From positions 1-43,264 of the forward strand of contig CAJMLQ010000012.1 in NCBI GenBank assembly GCA_905214265.1: a stretch of 43,264 bases of DNA. The letters are read 5' to 3'. The position numbers and the translations under genes are program-made. This stretch comes from an uncultured bacterium. Its GTDB lineage: Bacteria; Bacillota; Clostridia; Oscillospirales; Ruminococcaceae. Positions 15,797 to 23,018 of this stretch are shown here, one piece after another. The notes under the pieces were generated by a model. The model was not told the origin of the DNA, searched no databases, and saw only the letters and a program-made list of their open reading frames with translations. Position 1 is the first letter of the stretch. The number at the start of each line of letters is the position of its first letter.

Positions 15797-16726
15797 ATGA
15801 CGCACAAGGAGCGCGCCGTTCTGGCGCTGACACGGCAGCAGCCGGATTATGTCCCGACCTTCGAGCTGGAGTATCAGCTGGCGCCCCAGGTGTTCGGGAG
15901 AGAGTTCCTGATGGAGGAGGATTTGAAGGGGCTTTCCCCAAAGGAAACCGAAAAGGCCATTGCGGAAAATGCGGAGTTTATGGTGCGGGTCTACAGTGAG
16001 CTGGGCTACTCCATTCTGCCGGTCCACTATCTGTCGCTGGAGCACCAGCTGGAGACGGCACGGATCATCAACCGAATCACCAACGGGGAATTTCTGCTCA
16101 CCGCCCACGGAGACGGCACCTTTGCGATCCCGGACGGCGACGGAATGCTGGATTTCGTTTACCGCATCGCGGACGAGCCGGAGGCGGTCAAGGCAGAAGC
16201 CCGGAAGATGGCGGATGACGCCATCGAGCGGAATAAAAAACTGCTGGACGCCGGGATTGAGAGCCTGATCCTTTGCTCCGACTACTGCTTCAACGCGGGG
16301 CCATTTCTTTCGCCCGCCATGTTTGAGGAGTTCATTCAGCCGTATCTGTACGGTATCTGCAAGAGCATCCGGGAGAACGGCGGCTATGCAATCAAGCATA
16401 CCGACGGAAATATCATGCCCATCCTGGATATGCTGGTAGAGTGCCAGCCCCATGCGCTGCATTCGCTGGATCCTATGGCCGGCGTGGACATTAAGGAGTT
16501 GAAGAAACGGGTTGGCGATCAGGTTGCGCTGTGCGGAAACGTCCACTGCGCCTATCTTCAGACCGGTACGGACGAGCAGGTGCTGGAAAGCTGCCGCTAC
16601 GCCATGGAAAATGGCAAGCCTGGCGGCGGATACATCTTCTGCACCAGCAACGTTCCCTTCCGTGGGATGCCGGTGGAGCGATACCAGATGGTCCTGGACT
16701 TCTGGCGGGCCAACCGGGATTACTGA
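15797..16726 (+). CDS. URO-D family methyltransferase (MtaA/CmuA-type)
   Basis: A 309-residue TIM-barrel protein of the uroporphyrinogen decarboxylase superfamily, in the branch used for cobalamin-dependent methyl transfer rather than haem synthesis. Evidence: it is shorter than HemE, it pairs with a corrinoid protein gene, and it has likely zinc ligands (His and Cys in CGNVHCAYL and Cys in GGGYIFCTSNVP) that HemE lacks. Other family segments are LILCSDYCFNAGPFLSPAMFEEF, YAIKHTDGNIMPILDML and SLDPMAGVDIKELKKR. It probably moves a methyl group between a substrate or cofactor and the corrinoid protein 124 bp downstream. The substrate cannot be read from the sequence. The start is ATG at 15797 with AAAAGAGGATTGCG upstream. 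Confidence 0.8.
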   Translation: MTHKERAVLALTRQQPDYVPTFELEYQLAPQVFGREFLMEEDLKGLSPKETEKAIAENAEFMVRVYSELGYSILPVHYLSLEHQLETARIINRITNGEFLLTAHGDGTFAIPDGDGMLDFVYRIADEPEAVKAEARKMADDAIERNKKLLDAGIESLILCSDYCFNAGPFLSPAMFEEFIQPYLYGICKSIRENGGYAIKHTDGNIMPILDMLVECQPHALHSLDPMAGVDIKELKKRVGDQVALCGNVHCAYLQTGTDEQVLESCRYAMENGKPGGGYIFCTSNVPFRGMPVERYQMVLDFWRANRDY

Positions 16727-16850
16727 GACGCTAAAAAAATTGAAAAAAGCTGAAAGATAGTGATAGAGTTTCTGGCTCGTATCCGGTAAAATAAAAGTAG
16801 CAGTCGGAGTGCAGCTCCGGGCGGATATGACAGAACTGGAGGATTTGAAT

Positions 16851-17489
16851 ATGGCAATTCTGGAAGAAATCAGCAGTTTCCTGCAAAGCGGAAGAGCTCC
16901 CAAGGTAAAGGAACTGGTCCAGCAGGCGATCGATGAGGGCATCGATCCTGCGAAAATTCTCAATGAGGGCCTTCTTTCCGGCATGGATGTGATCGGCGAG
17001 AAGTTCAAAAACAACGAAGTGTTTGTGCCGGAGGTCCTGATCGCGGCCCGCGCCATGAATGCAGGCGTTGGCATCCTGAAGCCTTATCTGGTTTCCGCCG
17101 GTGTGGAGTCCAAGGGCACTGCAGTCATCGGCACCGTCAAGGGCGACCTTCACGATATCGGCAAAAACCTGGTCAAGATGATGCTGGAAGGCAAAGGCCT
17201 GACTGTCGTCGACCTGGGCGTGGACGTTTCCGCGGAGCAGTTCTACAACGCTGCGGTTGAGAACCATGCGCAGATCGTCTGCTGCTCGGCGCTTTTGACC
17301 ACCACCATGAACGAGATGAAAAACGTTGTGGATTACTTTGAAGAGAAGGGCAAGCGGGACACCGTGAAAATCATGGTTGGCGGCGCTCCTGTTACCCAGA
17401 ACTTCTGTGATTCCATCGGCGCGGACTGCTACACCTCCGACGCGGCTTCTGCGGCGGACGCGGCGCTGCAGTTCTGCACGGCTTGCTAA
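16851..17489 (+). CDS. Corrinoid-binding methyltransferase protein (MtaC/MtbC-like)
   Basis: A 212-residue cytoplasmic methyl carrier. Residues 1-85 are the helical B12-binding-2 cap (GLLSGMDVIGEKFKNNEVFVPEVLIAARAMNAG). Residues 88-212 are the Rossmann B12-binding domain with D99-L-H101-D-I-G104, in which His101 is the expected lower axial cobalt ligand, followed by VVDLGVDVSAEQF, CCSALLTTTMNEM and MVGGAPVTQNF. The ATG at 16851 is 8 nt from GGAGG; the frame opens 42 bp earlier without a ribosome binding site. It is paired with the URO-D-type gene. No MtaB/MttB-type methyltransferase or reductive activator (RamA-like) lies nearby, so these partners would have to be elsewhere. A weak own promoter may exist around 16740-16792. 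Confidence 0.92.
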   Translation: MAILEEISSFLQSGRAPKVKELVQQAIDEGIDPAKILNEGLLSGMDVIGEKFKNNEVFVPEVLIAARAMNAGVGILKPYLVSAGVESKGTAVIGTVKGDLHDIGKNLVKMMLEGKGLTVVDLGVDVSAEQFYNAAVENHAQIVCCSALLTTTMNEMKNVVDYFEEKGKRDTVKIMVGGAPVTQNFCDSIGADCYTSDAASAADAALQFCTAC

Positions 17490-17555
17490 TTTTTGATTAA
17501 AAAAGGTGGGGCTTCCTTTTAGCGTAACACCTACAAAAAAGTAATTTTGTATTTG

Positions 17556-17593
17556 CAGAGCGGCATAGTCGAAAGACTATGCCGCTCTGTTTA
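17556..17593 (+). terminator. Terminator of the corrinoid protein gene
   Basis: Perfect 15-bp stem CAGAGCGGCATAGTC / GACTATGCCGCTCTG with a GAAA tetraloop (17556-17589), followed by TTTA. Confidence 0.8.
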
Positions 17594-17652
17594 GAGTCTT
17601 AAGCGAAAAAACCACCAGTTTTACTGGTGAACGAAAAATCTTTCGGTACAAG

Positions 17653-17718
17653 AAATCCTCCTTTTGTTAGAATAGATATAGGTTTGCCGACCGCATCGAA
17701 AAAACAAAAGGAGGATTT
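17653..17718 (+). repeat. 16-bp inverted repeat enclosing the tnpA ribosome binding site
   Basis: AAATCCTCCTTTTGTT (17653-17668) is exactly complementary to AACAAAAGGAGGATTT (17703-17718). The second arm is the AAGGAGG ribosome binding site of the transposase remnant, so the folded leader would hide it. IS200 elements are known to repress tnpA translation with such a leader stem. Confidence 0.85.
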
Positions 17719-17721
17719 GTC

Positions 17722-17890
17722 ATGAAAGACCAAAACAGTTTATCACATTCAAAATATCGGAGAAAAAAATCCATGGAAAATAAAAGCAGATGTTGATCAA
17801 ATACTGATAGAGAAAGATAGCGCAGAAGATCAGTTGAACCTGAAAGAATACATAGACCCGTTTACGGGCAGCAAGAATACAAAGGCATAA
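17722..17890 (+). pseudogene. tnpA: TnpA (IS200-type Y1 transposase) remnant
   Basis: The ATG at 17722 opens MKDQNSLSHSK, the standard start of IS200 TnpA. It then jumps directly to KYRRKK, skipping the segment normally between them. A one-base loss near 17780 breaks the frame. It resumes as KADVDQIL and then jumps to EDQLNLKEYIDPFTGSKN, the family C-terminus, ending at TAA 17888-17890. The catalytic HUH and tyrosine region is gone. About 56 codons remain of roughly 150. It cannot encode an active transposase. Confidence 0.82.
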
Positions 17891-18027
17891 GAAAAAGGCC
17901 GCTTTAGCGGCGGCCTGAGAAAGTTTGCGGTTGGCAGACTATTTCAGTACTTCTTAGGATTGCCCTTCTAGTGGTTTTAGTTGTAACCTCGTTTCTGGAA
18001 GTTCCTTTTTGAACGGATCTGGATTTT

Positions 18028-18669
18028 TCAGAGGGAAAGCTGTTCCCGCAGAAAGGCTGCGCAGATTTTTGCCAAAATGCGGTAGCCAAGCTCCTTTAGA
18101 TGGACACCGTCTTCGCTCCACACCTCGGGCCGTTCGCAGAGGACGGCGTAGTAGTCCAGCACCGGCAGATTCAGAGACGCAGCGATCTCCCGCACGACAG
18201 CATTCCGCTCCTGGACCGCATCGTTCCGGATATGGAATTTTGTCAGGTCCTCTGGCAGCCGCATCGGGGTGGTCAGGACCAGGCCCCAGAGCTTTCCGGG
18301 ATGCCGCTCCATTAGGGACTGCAAAAGAGATTGATAGCAGGTGCGGTATTCCTCTGTTGAGAGGTGCCAGCCGTGGAGACCATTGTTCAGGAGGATGGCG
18401 TCGCAGCGGGGCGACTGTTGAAGAAACATTTCAATAGAAGGTAGGAGATAGGGATTGTCAATCCCCTTGGAGGAGCCAAACCCGTCGGCATAGGCCGCGC
18501 AGGAGAGCTCTTCGGTCACCATCCGCCGATAAGCACAGGAGATGGAATCGCCGATGAGGAGAGCGCGGGGTCGGGAAGCGTCGCCTGCGTGCTCCCACCA
18601 GACGTTATCCCATTCGTAGGTTTCCAGCTTCTGGGTGGTCTGCTGGCTTTCATAGGTGAAATCAGACAT
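18028..18669 (-). CDS. SGNH/GDSL-family hydrolase
   Basis: A 213-residue protein with no signal peptide. The SGNH blocks are visible: block I ALLIGDSISCAYRR with the nucleophile Ser in GDS (near residue 40), block III LLNNGLHGWH with its Asn, and block V with the catalytic Asp and His in VWSEDGVHLKELGYRILA. This supports an esterase or lipase-like hydrolase, possibly a carbohydrate deacetylase. The ATG at 18669 has GGAG 8-9 nt upstream and overlaps the end of uvrC by 8 nt, so it is probably translated from the uvrC transcript. The true substrate is unknown. Confidence 0.85.
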   Translation of the reverse strand: MSDFTYESQQTTQKLETYEWDNVWWEHAGDASRPRALLIGDSISCAYRRMVTEELSCAAYADGFGSSKGIDNPYLLPSIEMFLQQSPRCDAILLNNGLHGWHLSTEEYRTCYQSLLQSLMERHPGKLWGLVLTTPMRLPEDLTKFHIRNDAVQERNAVVREIAASLNLPVLDYYAVLCERPEVWSEDGVHLKELGYRILAKICAAFLREQLSL

Positions 18670-20527
18670 TTTCGGAACTCCTTTCTGATGATTCCGGGGA
18701 ACTGGACGCTTCTCCCCACATATCCTGGATAGCATGCCAGACGGCTTCCGCCTTTTCCAGAGACAGCTTGGCCACGTCGGCCAGCTCCTGCGGGGTGGCC
18801 TCCCGGATCCGTTTTTTGGTGCGGAACTCCTTGAGGATCGCCTTGGCCTTGGCGTCGCCGATGCCGGGGATCTTTTTGAGGTCGCTGTCATAGGACGATT
18901 TTTTATGGAGGGTTCTTTGGTAGGCAATGGCGAAGCGGTGGACCTCGTCCTGGATGGCGGTGACGAAGGTGAAGGCCGCCTTTACTGCCGAGAGAGCAAT
19001 TTCTCCCTCCTCGCTGACGATGGCGCGGGTGCGATGGCGATTATCCTTGACCATGCCGAAGAGAGGAACAGCGACCTGCAGCTCATCAAACACCTTCCGA
19101 ACGGAGGAGACCTGCCCCTTGCCGCCGTCCAGGAGGATCAGGTCCGGCAGCCGGGAGAAGCCGGGATCTCCGGCCTGGTAGCGGAGAAACCGGCGGCGGA
19201 GAACCTCTGCCATAGAGGCGAAGTCGTCCTGGCCGGCCACCTCTTTGATGGCGAAGCGCTTGTAGTCGGATTTTAGGGGACGACCATTTTCAAAGACGAT
19301 CATGCCGCCCACCCGGCCGGTTTCGCCCCAGTTGGAAATGTCGTAGGCTTCGATGTACATCGGCGGGGCGGGGAGGCCTAAGAGGTTTCCCAGCTGCTCC
19401 AAAGCCGCCACCTCCCGGCCGGTGCGCTGGACCCGGTCGGACAGCTGCTCTAGAGCGTTGTTGTGGGCCATCTCTACCAGCTTTTTACGGTCGCCCTTTT
19501 GGGGGACGGAGACGGTCACGGCGTGACCGGCCTGGTGGCGGGCGAACTGGCTGAAGAGCTCCAGGTCCTCCGGCGCTTCGTCCAGAAGGATGTCCCGGGC
19601 AATGTCCGGCGCGGCGGCGTAGTAGCGGTTGAGAAATTCGGTGCGAACCTCCGGAAGCTCGAAAACCTCGTCGAAAAAGTAGGTCAACTTGTCAAGAAGG
19701 CGTCCTTCCCGGTATTGGATGACTACGGCACAAGCCAGAAGGTGGTTCTGGGCAAAGGCGATGACATCCAGGTTCTTGTCGCTGCCCAGAAGAACCTGCT
19801 GGGTGGCGGTGATCTTCTGGATGGCGCGGATGCGATCCCGGAGGCGAGCGGCCTGTTCAAAGTCCAGGTCCTCCGCAGCCTGTTCCATCTGTTTTTGAAG
19901 GGTTTCCACGGAGGTGGAACTGCCGTGCTTGATGTATTCCACGGCCTCCTGGATCAGGGCCTGGTACTCGCTCTTTTGCATTTTCCCGCGGCAGAGACCA
20001 AAGCAGCGGTGAATGTGAAAATTCAGGCAGGGGCGGCCTTTGCCGAATTCCTGAGGGAAACGGCGGGAACAGCTGGGCAAGCAAAACACACGGTTTGCCT
20101 CGTCCACACTCTGCTTAACGATGAAAGAACTGGTATAGGGGCCAAGATAGGTTCCGTCAGCGGTTTTCTGCTTGGCGGCGGTGATGCGGGGATAATCGCC
20201 GCCGGAGATGTGGATGTAGTGGTACCCCTTGTCATCCTTGAGGAGAATGTTGTATTTGGGGTTATGGAGCTTAATGAGACTGCACTCCAGGACCAGAGCC
20301 TCGAATTCACTGCCGGTGACGATGTAGTCGAAGTCATTGACGTGGGCCACCATCTGGCGGACCTTTTCCGTGTGGGAAGAATTTTCACGGAAGTAGCTGA
20401 CAACTCGGTTCTTCAGGGCTTTCGCCTTGCCGACGTAGATAATCTCGCCCTGTTTGTCCTTCATCAGGTAAACACCGGGCTGGAGAGTCAGGCTCAGGGC
20501 TTTTTTCTTGAGCTCTTCGATGGTCAT
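18662..20527 (-). CDS. uvrC: Excinuclease ABC subunit C
   Basis: A 621-residue dual-incision nuclease of nucleotide excision repair. The N-terminal GIY-YIG domain reads LQPGVYLMKDKQGEIIYVGKAKALKNRV (from residue 16) and makes the 3' cut. The UVR domain (LQKQMEQAAEDLDFEQAARLRDRI) contacts UvrB. The RNase H-like domain that makes the 5' cut contains IEAYDISNWGETGRVGGMIVFENG and LILLDGGKGQVS. Helix-hairpin-helix motifs close the protein (LKKIPGIGDAKAKAILKEF). Length is normal. The ATG at 20527 has a modest AGGCGGTGAATC site. uvrA and uvrB are not in the window. The 3' end overlaps the SGNH hydrolase gene. Confidence 0.97.
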   Translation of the reverse strand: MTIEELKKKALSLTLQPGVYLMKDKQGEIIYVGKAKALKNRVVSYFRENSSHTEKVRQMVAHVNDFDYIVTGSEFEALVLECSLIKLHNPKYNILLKDDKGYHYIHISGGDYPRITAAKQKTADGTYLGPYTSSFIVKQSVDEANRVFCLPSCSRRFPQEFGKGRPCLNFHIHRCFGLCRGKMQKSEYQALIQEAVEYIKHGSSTSVETLQKQMEQAAEDLDFEQAARLRDRIRAIQKITATQQVLLGSDKNLDVIAFAQNHLLACAVVIQYREGRLLDKLTYFFDEVFELPEVRTEFLNRYYAAAPDIARDILLDEAPEDLELFSQFARHQAGHAVTVSVPQKGDRKKLVEMAHNNALEQLSDRVQRTGREVAALEQLGNLLGLPAPPMYIEAYDISNWGETGRVGGMIVFENGRPLKSDYKRFAIKEVAGQDDFASMAEVLRRRFLRYQAGDPGFSRLPDLILLDGGKGQVSSVRKVFDELQVAVPLFGMVKDNRHRTRAIVSEEGEIALSAVKAAFTFVTAIQDEVHRFAIAYQRTLHKKSSYDSDLKKIPGIGDAKAKAILKEFRTKKRIREATPQELADVAKLSLEKAEAVWHAIQDMWGEASSSPESSERSSENV

Positions 20528-20585
20528 GATTCACCGCCTTTTGGAGGTTGCGGGTTATAATACTTTGGGTAGGTTCCATAATCAT

Positions 20586-20616
20586 AAAAAAGCCGGCGGG
20601 AGAAACCCGCCGGCTT
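20586..20616 (-). terminator. Terminator of ptsH
   Basis: Perfect stem AGCCGGCGGG / CCCGCCGGCT with a 5-nt loop. On the minus strand it is followed by TTTTTT. It lies just after the HPr stop codon and before uvrC. Confidence 0.9.
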
Positions 20617-20629
20617 TGTGCGCACAGAC

Positions 20630-20893
20630 TTATTCCGCGAAGGCAGATTCAACCAGCTTAACAAGGCTGTCGACTGCAGCCTGCTCGTCGACCCCGTCGG
20701 CGATGATGCGGATGGTCGTGCCGCCGACGATACCTAGGGACAGAACGCCCAGAAGACTCTTTGCATTCACACGGCGCTCTTCTTTCTCCACCCAGACGGA
20801 GGATTTGAACTCATTGGCCTTTTGAATGAAAAAGGTCGCGGGACGGGCATGGAGGCCCACTTGGTTTTTCACGGTTACGTCTTTCAGATACAT
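20630..20893 (-). CDS. ptsH: Phosphocarrier protein HPr
   Basis: An 87-residue HPr. Starting at the ATG at 20893 puts the phosphorylated histidine of GLHARPA exactly at position 15 and the regulatory serine of NAKSLLGVLSLG exactly at position 46, the canonical HPr numbering. An ATG two codons earlier is only 3 nt from AGGAG, whereas this one is 9 nt away. Retention of His15 distinguishes it from Crh. It relays phosphate from enzyme I to PTS sugar transporters; Ser46 is the target of HPr kinase in carbon catabolite control. Enzyme I is not nearby. It is monocistronic, between its own promoter and terminator. Confidence 0.95.
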   Translation of the reverse strand: MYLKDVTVKNQVGLHARPATFFIQKANEFKSSVWVEKEERRVNAKSLLGVLSLGIVGGTTIRIIADGVDEQAAVDSLVKLVESAFAE

Positions 20894-20971
20894 TCTCATA
20901 CTCTCCTATAACAGTTCAAGGTAATCGCGGCCATGCGATGCCTGCTGAAAGGGCCGCTCCGAAGTACCTTT

Positions 20972-20999
20972 ATTATACCACAGCCATTTTTTCCGTCAA
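20972..20999 (-). promoter_or_regulatory. Promoter of ptsH
   Basis: Minus strand TTGACG (20999-20994), 16-nt spacer, TATAAT (20977-20972) with a preceding TGG. The leader is about 75 nt. Confidence 0.75.
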
Positions 21000-21153
21000 C
21001 TCATTTTTGGCGGGATTCGGAGACTTTTCCGGATTTTCGTGACATACGTAAATTTCAGATAAAAGTTATCAACATATTTGAATGTTTTGCACAGTAATCT
21101 ATCAACATGCTGCGACTGAAATCCGCGAATTATGCCGGAATCGCGGAACACCT

Positions 21154-21837
21154 CTACTTTTGCAAGAGGTCCGGACGCTTTTTTTGGGTTCGGTCCAGGC
21201 TTTGCTCTGCCCGCCAACGCTCAATATTGGCGTGGTGGCCGGAGAGGAGAACGTCTGGAACCGGCATCCCCTGCCATTCCTCGGGGCGGGTATACTGGGG
21301 ATATTCCAGCAGGCCGTTCATGTGGCTTTCGTTTTCGAAGCATTCCGGGTCTGCCAGTACGCCGTCACAAAGGCGGACGATGCTGTCGGTCAGGACCATG
21401 GCAGCCAGTTCGCCGCCGGTGAGGACATAGTCGCCGATGGAAATTTCTTCGTCTACGATCCGCTCCAGGATCCGTTCGTCCACACCCTCGTAGTGGCCGC
21501 AGAGGAGAAAGAGGTGGGGGATTTCCCGGAAGGCCAGGGCCTTTTGCTGGGTCAAGGTTTTCCCCTGAGGGGAAAGGTAGACGACGTAGGGAAGGGAACC
21601 GCTGGTGGCGACCACGTCCAGGTAGCAGCGCCAGATGGGCTCCGGCTGCATGACCATCCCCTTGCCGCCGCCGTAGGGGGTGTCGTCCACACGGTGATGC
21701 TTGGGGTCGGGGGAGTAGTCCCGGATATTGTGGCAGTAAATCTCTACCAGGTGATTTTTCCGGGCCCGGCCGATGATGCTGGTGCCAAGGACGGTTTCGC
21801 ACATTTCCGGGAAAAGGGTGGCAATGTCAATCCGCAT
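21154..21837 (-). CDS. trmD: tRNA (guanine-N1-)-methyltransferase TrmD
   Basis: A 227-residue SPOUT-class methyltransferase that forms m1G37 in tRNAs with SAM, preventing frameshifting. Diagnostic segments are MRIDIATLFPEM at the start, DDTPYGGGKGMVMQPEP, the knot region FLLCGHYEGVDERILER and SIGDYVLTGGELAAMVL, and the C-terminal PQYTRPEEWQGMPVPDVLLSGHHANIERWR. Length is typical. It begins 11 bp after rimM with an AGGGGGCGG site overlapping the end of that gene, so the two are translationally linked. A weak hairpin (TCCGCGA/TCGCGGA, 21122-21147) just downstream may terminate the operon. Confidence 0.97.
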   Translation of the reverse strand: MRIDIATLFPEMCETVLGTSIIGRARKNHLVEIYCHNIRDYSPDPKHHRVDDTPYGGGKGMVMQPEPIWRCYLDVVATSGSLPYVVYLSPQGKTLTQQKALAFREIPHLFLLCGHYEGVDERILERIVDEEISIGDYVLTGGELAAMVLTDSIVRLCDGVLADPECFENESHMNGLLEYPQYTRPEEWQGMPVPDVLLSGHHANIERWRAEQSLDRTQKKRPDLLQK

Positions 21838-21848
21838 GCATCCGCCCC

Positions 21849-22349
21849 CTAATCGTCAAACAGGCCGTCCAGTGGGCGGATGCGCAGGAGGCCTGCCTCC
21901 AGGTCTGTTTGGATAACGACCTGTGGGATGGCGGGGACGTAGCGTTCCTTCCCGTCGGCGAAACGGACATGGTAGACGTCGTTGGCACCGGTTTGACTGA
22001 CGTCGGTGAGCTCTCCGTAAACGATGGAGGGGTCGTCCGCGTTCACGACCTGCAGACCGATCAAATCGGCGATAAAATAGGTGCCCTTGGGGAGTTTTGC
22101 GTCGGTCCGGCGGATGCAAAGCACCCGGTTGACCAGCTTCTGGGCGGCCTCGGGGGTGTCCACGCCGTCCAGCTTCAGGATGACGATATTTTTGTTGGGC
22201 CGTGCGGAGCGGACCTTCACCGGCTCACCGGCAATGTACATAGTTTTGAAGCGGGTGAGAAATTCCGGTCCGTCACACCAAGGCTGGACCCGAACTTCCC
22301 CCTTTAGAGCGTGGATGGCAACAATTTTGCCGGCTTCCAGCAGTTCCAT
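21849..22349 (-). CDS. rimM: 16S rRNA processing protein RimM
   Basis: A 166-residue 30S maturation factor that binds ribosomal protein S19. The N-terminal RimM domain has LLEAGKIVAIHALKGEVRVQPW and FLTRFKTMYIAGEPVKV; the C-terminal PRC-barrel has TYFIADLIGLQVVNAD, YGELTDVSQTGANDVYHVRFADGKERYVPAIPQVV. The ATG at 22349 follows AAGGAGGAACT; the frame is open further upstream but has no start signal. An intrinsic terminator lies immediately upstream, between khpA and this gene, so its expression depends on readthrough or another promoter. It is followed closely by trmD. Confidence 0.95.
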   Translation of the reverse strand: MELLEAGKIVAIHALKGEVRVQPWCDGPEFLTRFKTMYIAGEPVKVRSARPNKNIVILKLDGVDTPEAAQKLVNRVLCIRRTDAKLPKGTYFIADLIGLQVVNADDPSIVYGELTDVSQTGANDVYHVRFADGKERYVPAIPQVVIQTDLEAGLLRIRPLDGLFDD

Positions 22350-22366
22350 AGTTCCTCCTTCCAGCG

Positions 22367-22392
22367 AAAAAACCCACTCCGGAAGGAGTGGG
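22367..22392 (-). terminator. Internal terminator/attenuator between khpA and rimM
   Basis: On the minus strand, CCCACTCC, loop TTCC, GGAGTGGG, then TTTTTT (22372-22367). This is a textbook intrinsic terminator placed inside a co-directional housekeeping gene group, a few bases before the rimM ribosome binding site. Confidence 0.85.
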
Positions 22393-22407
22393 CATTCCGT
22401 ATGGGAA

Positions 22408-22641
22408 TCAGTCGATTTCCACCATGACCTTCTCGCTGCGCATGGACGCGCTGGCGCGCATGACCGTACGGATCGCCTTGGCAATCCGGCCCTGCTTGCC
22501 GATAACGCGGCCCATATCTCCGGGGGCGACATTCAGGTGATAGACCACGGTGCCGTCCTCGGTAGGCTCGTCCACCGTGACCTTAACGCCATCCTTATCT
22601 TCTACAAGGCCCTTGGCGAGGGTGATGAGCAATTCTTCCAT
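22408..22641 (-). CDS. khpA: KH-domain RNA-binding protein KhpA
   Basis: A 77-residue single KH-domain protein (YlqC/KhpA). The core VYHLNVAPGDMGRVIGKQGRIAKAIRTVMRA contains the GxxG loop as GKQG, with the usual helix following. The family binds RNA, often as a dimer or with KhpB, and affects cell elongation and sRNA function in Firmicutes. It lies between rpsP and rimM, its usual place. The ATG at 22641 follows AAAGAGG. It is followed directly by the internal terminator. Confidence 0.95.
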   Translation of the reverse strand: MEELLITLAKGLVEDKDGVKVTVDEPTEDGTVVYHLNVAPGDMGRVIGKQGRIAKAIRTVMRASASMRSEKVMVEID

Positions 22642-22710
22642 AGCGATGCCTCTTTTCGGTTTTCAGTGGCCGCCTCTGTTATCCCGGCGGATGGGACCCG
22701 TTGAGGGAAT

Positions 22711-22953
22711 TTATTCGCCTGCGCTGATCTTCAGGAGCTTCTTGACGGTATCGGTGGGCTGGGCGCCGTTGGCGATCCATTTGTTGGCTTTTTCCACGTC
22801 CACATGGATAACGCTGGGGTTCTTGGTGGGATCGTAGGTGCCAATCTCCTCGATGAAGCGGCCGTCTCTGGGATAGCGGGAATCCGCTACAACAATGCGG
22901 TAAAAGGGGGCTTTCTTCGCGCCCATTCTGCGCAGTCTGATTTTTACTGCCAT
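22711..22953 (-). CDS. rpsP: 30S ribosomal protein S16
   Basis: An 80-residue S16. The start MAVKIRLRRMGAKKAPFYRIVVADSR, followed by RDGRFIEEIGTYDP, is near-invariant in the family, and the remainder (DVEKANKWIANGAQPTDTVKKLLK) also matches. It binds 16S rRNA early in 30S assembly. The ATG at 22953 is 9 nt from AGGAGG; another ATG 7 bp upstream is out of frame. It lies between ffh and khpA. A small hairpin (ACGCGG/CCGCGT, 22994-23009) occupies the ffh-rpsP gap. Confidence 0.98.
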   Translation of the reverse strand: MAVKIRLRRMGAKKAPFYRIVVADSRYPRDGRFIEEIGTYDPTKNPSVIHVDVEKANKWIANGAQPTDTVKKLLKISAGE

Positions 22954-23018
22954 AATTCATTTCCTCCTAAATATCGGTGGTTTCTATTGCTATACGCGGG
23001 ACTCCGCGTTGTACAGCC

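Larger units (their letters stand above)
17600..17990 (+). mobile_element. IS200/IS605-family relic, internally deleted
   Basis: This 390-bp stretch between the corrinoid and SGNH genes keeps the parts of an IS200-type element while losing most of the transposase. On the left is a perfect hairpin CACCAGT-TTT-ACTGGTG (about 17612-17628), then a second small one. Next are a leader with a 16-bp inverted repeat and the remnants of tnpA (17722-17890). On the right is a GGCCGC/GCGGC hairpin (about 17898-17914), then a tail ending near TTTTAGTTGTAACC, a sequence style I associate with IS605 right ends. No TnpB is present. Exact ends are approximate. It is lower in GC than its flanks. Confidence 0.7.

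Noticed and set aside
15069..15941. Minus-strand frame of 290 codons opposite the AraC and URO-D genes
   Set aside because: It overlaps two conserved genes and has low-complexity composition without a start signal.
20891..20899. Upstream ATG of HPr at 20899
   Set aside because: It is only 3 nt from the ribosome binding site and would shift His15 and Ser46 by two. The second ATG fits both.
21066..21074. DnaA-box-like TTATCAACA and a nearby CTATCAACA
   Set aside because: There are only two imperfect sites, and no dnaA, dnaN or AT-rich unwinding element nearby. This is not enough for an origin.
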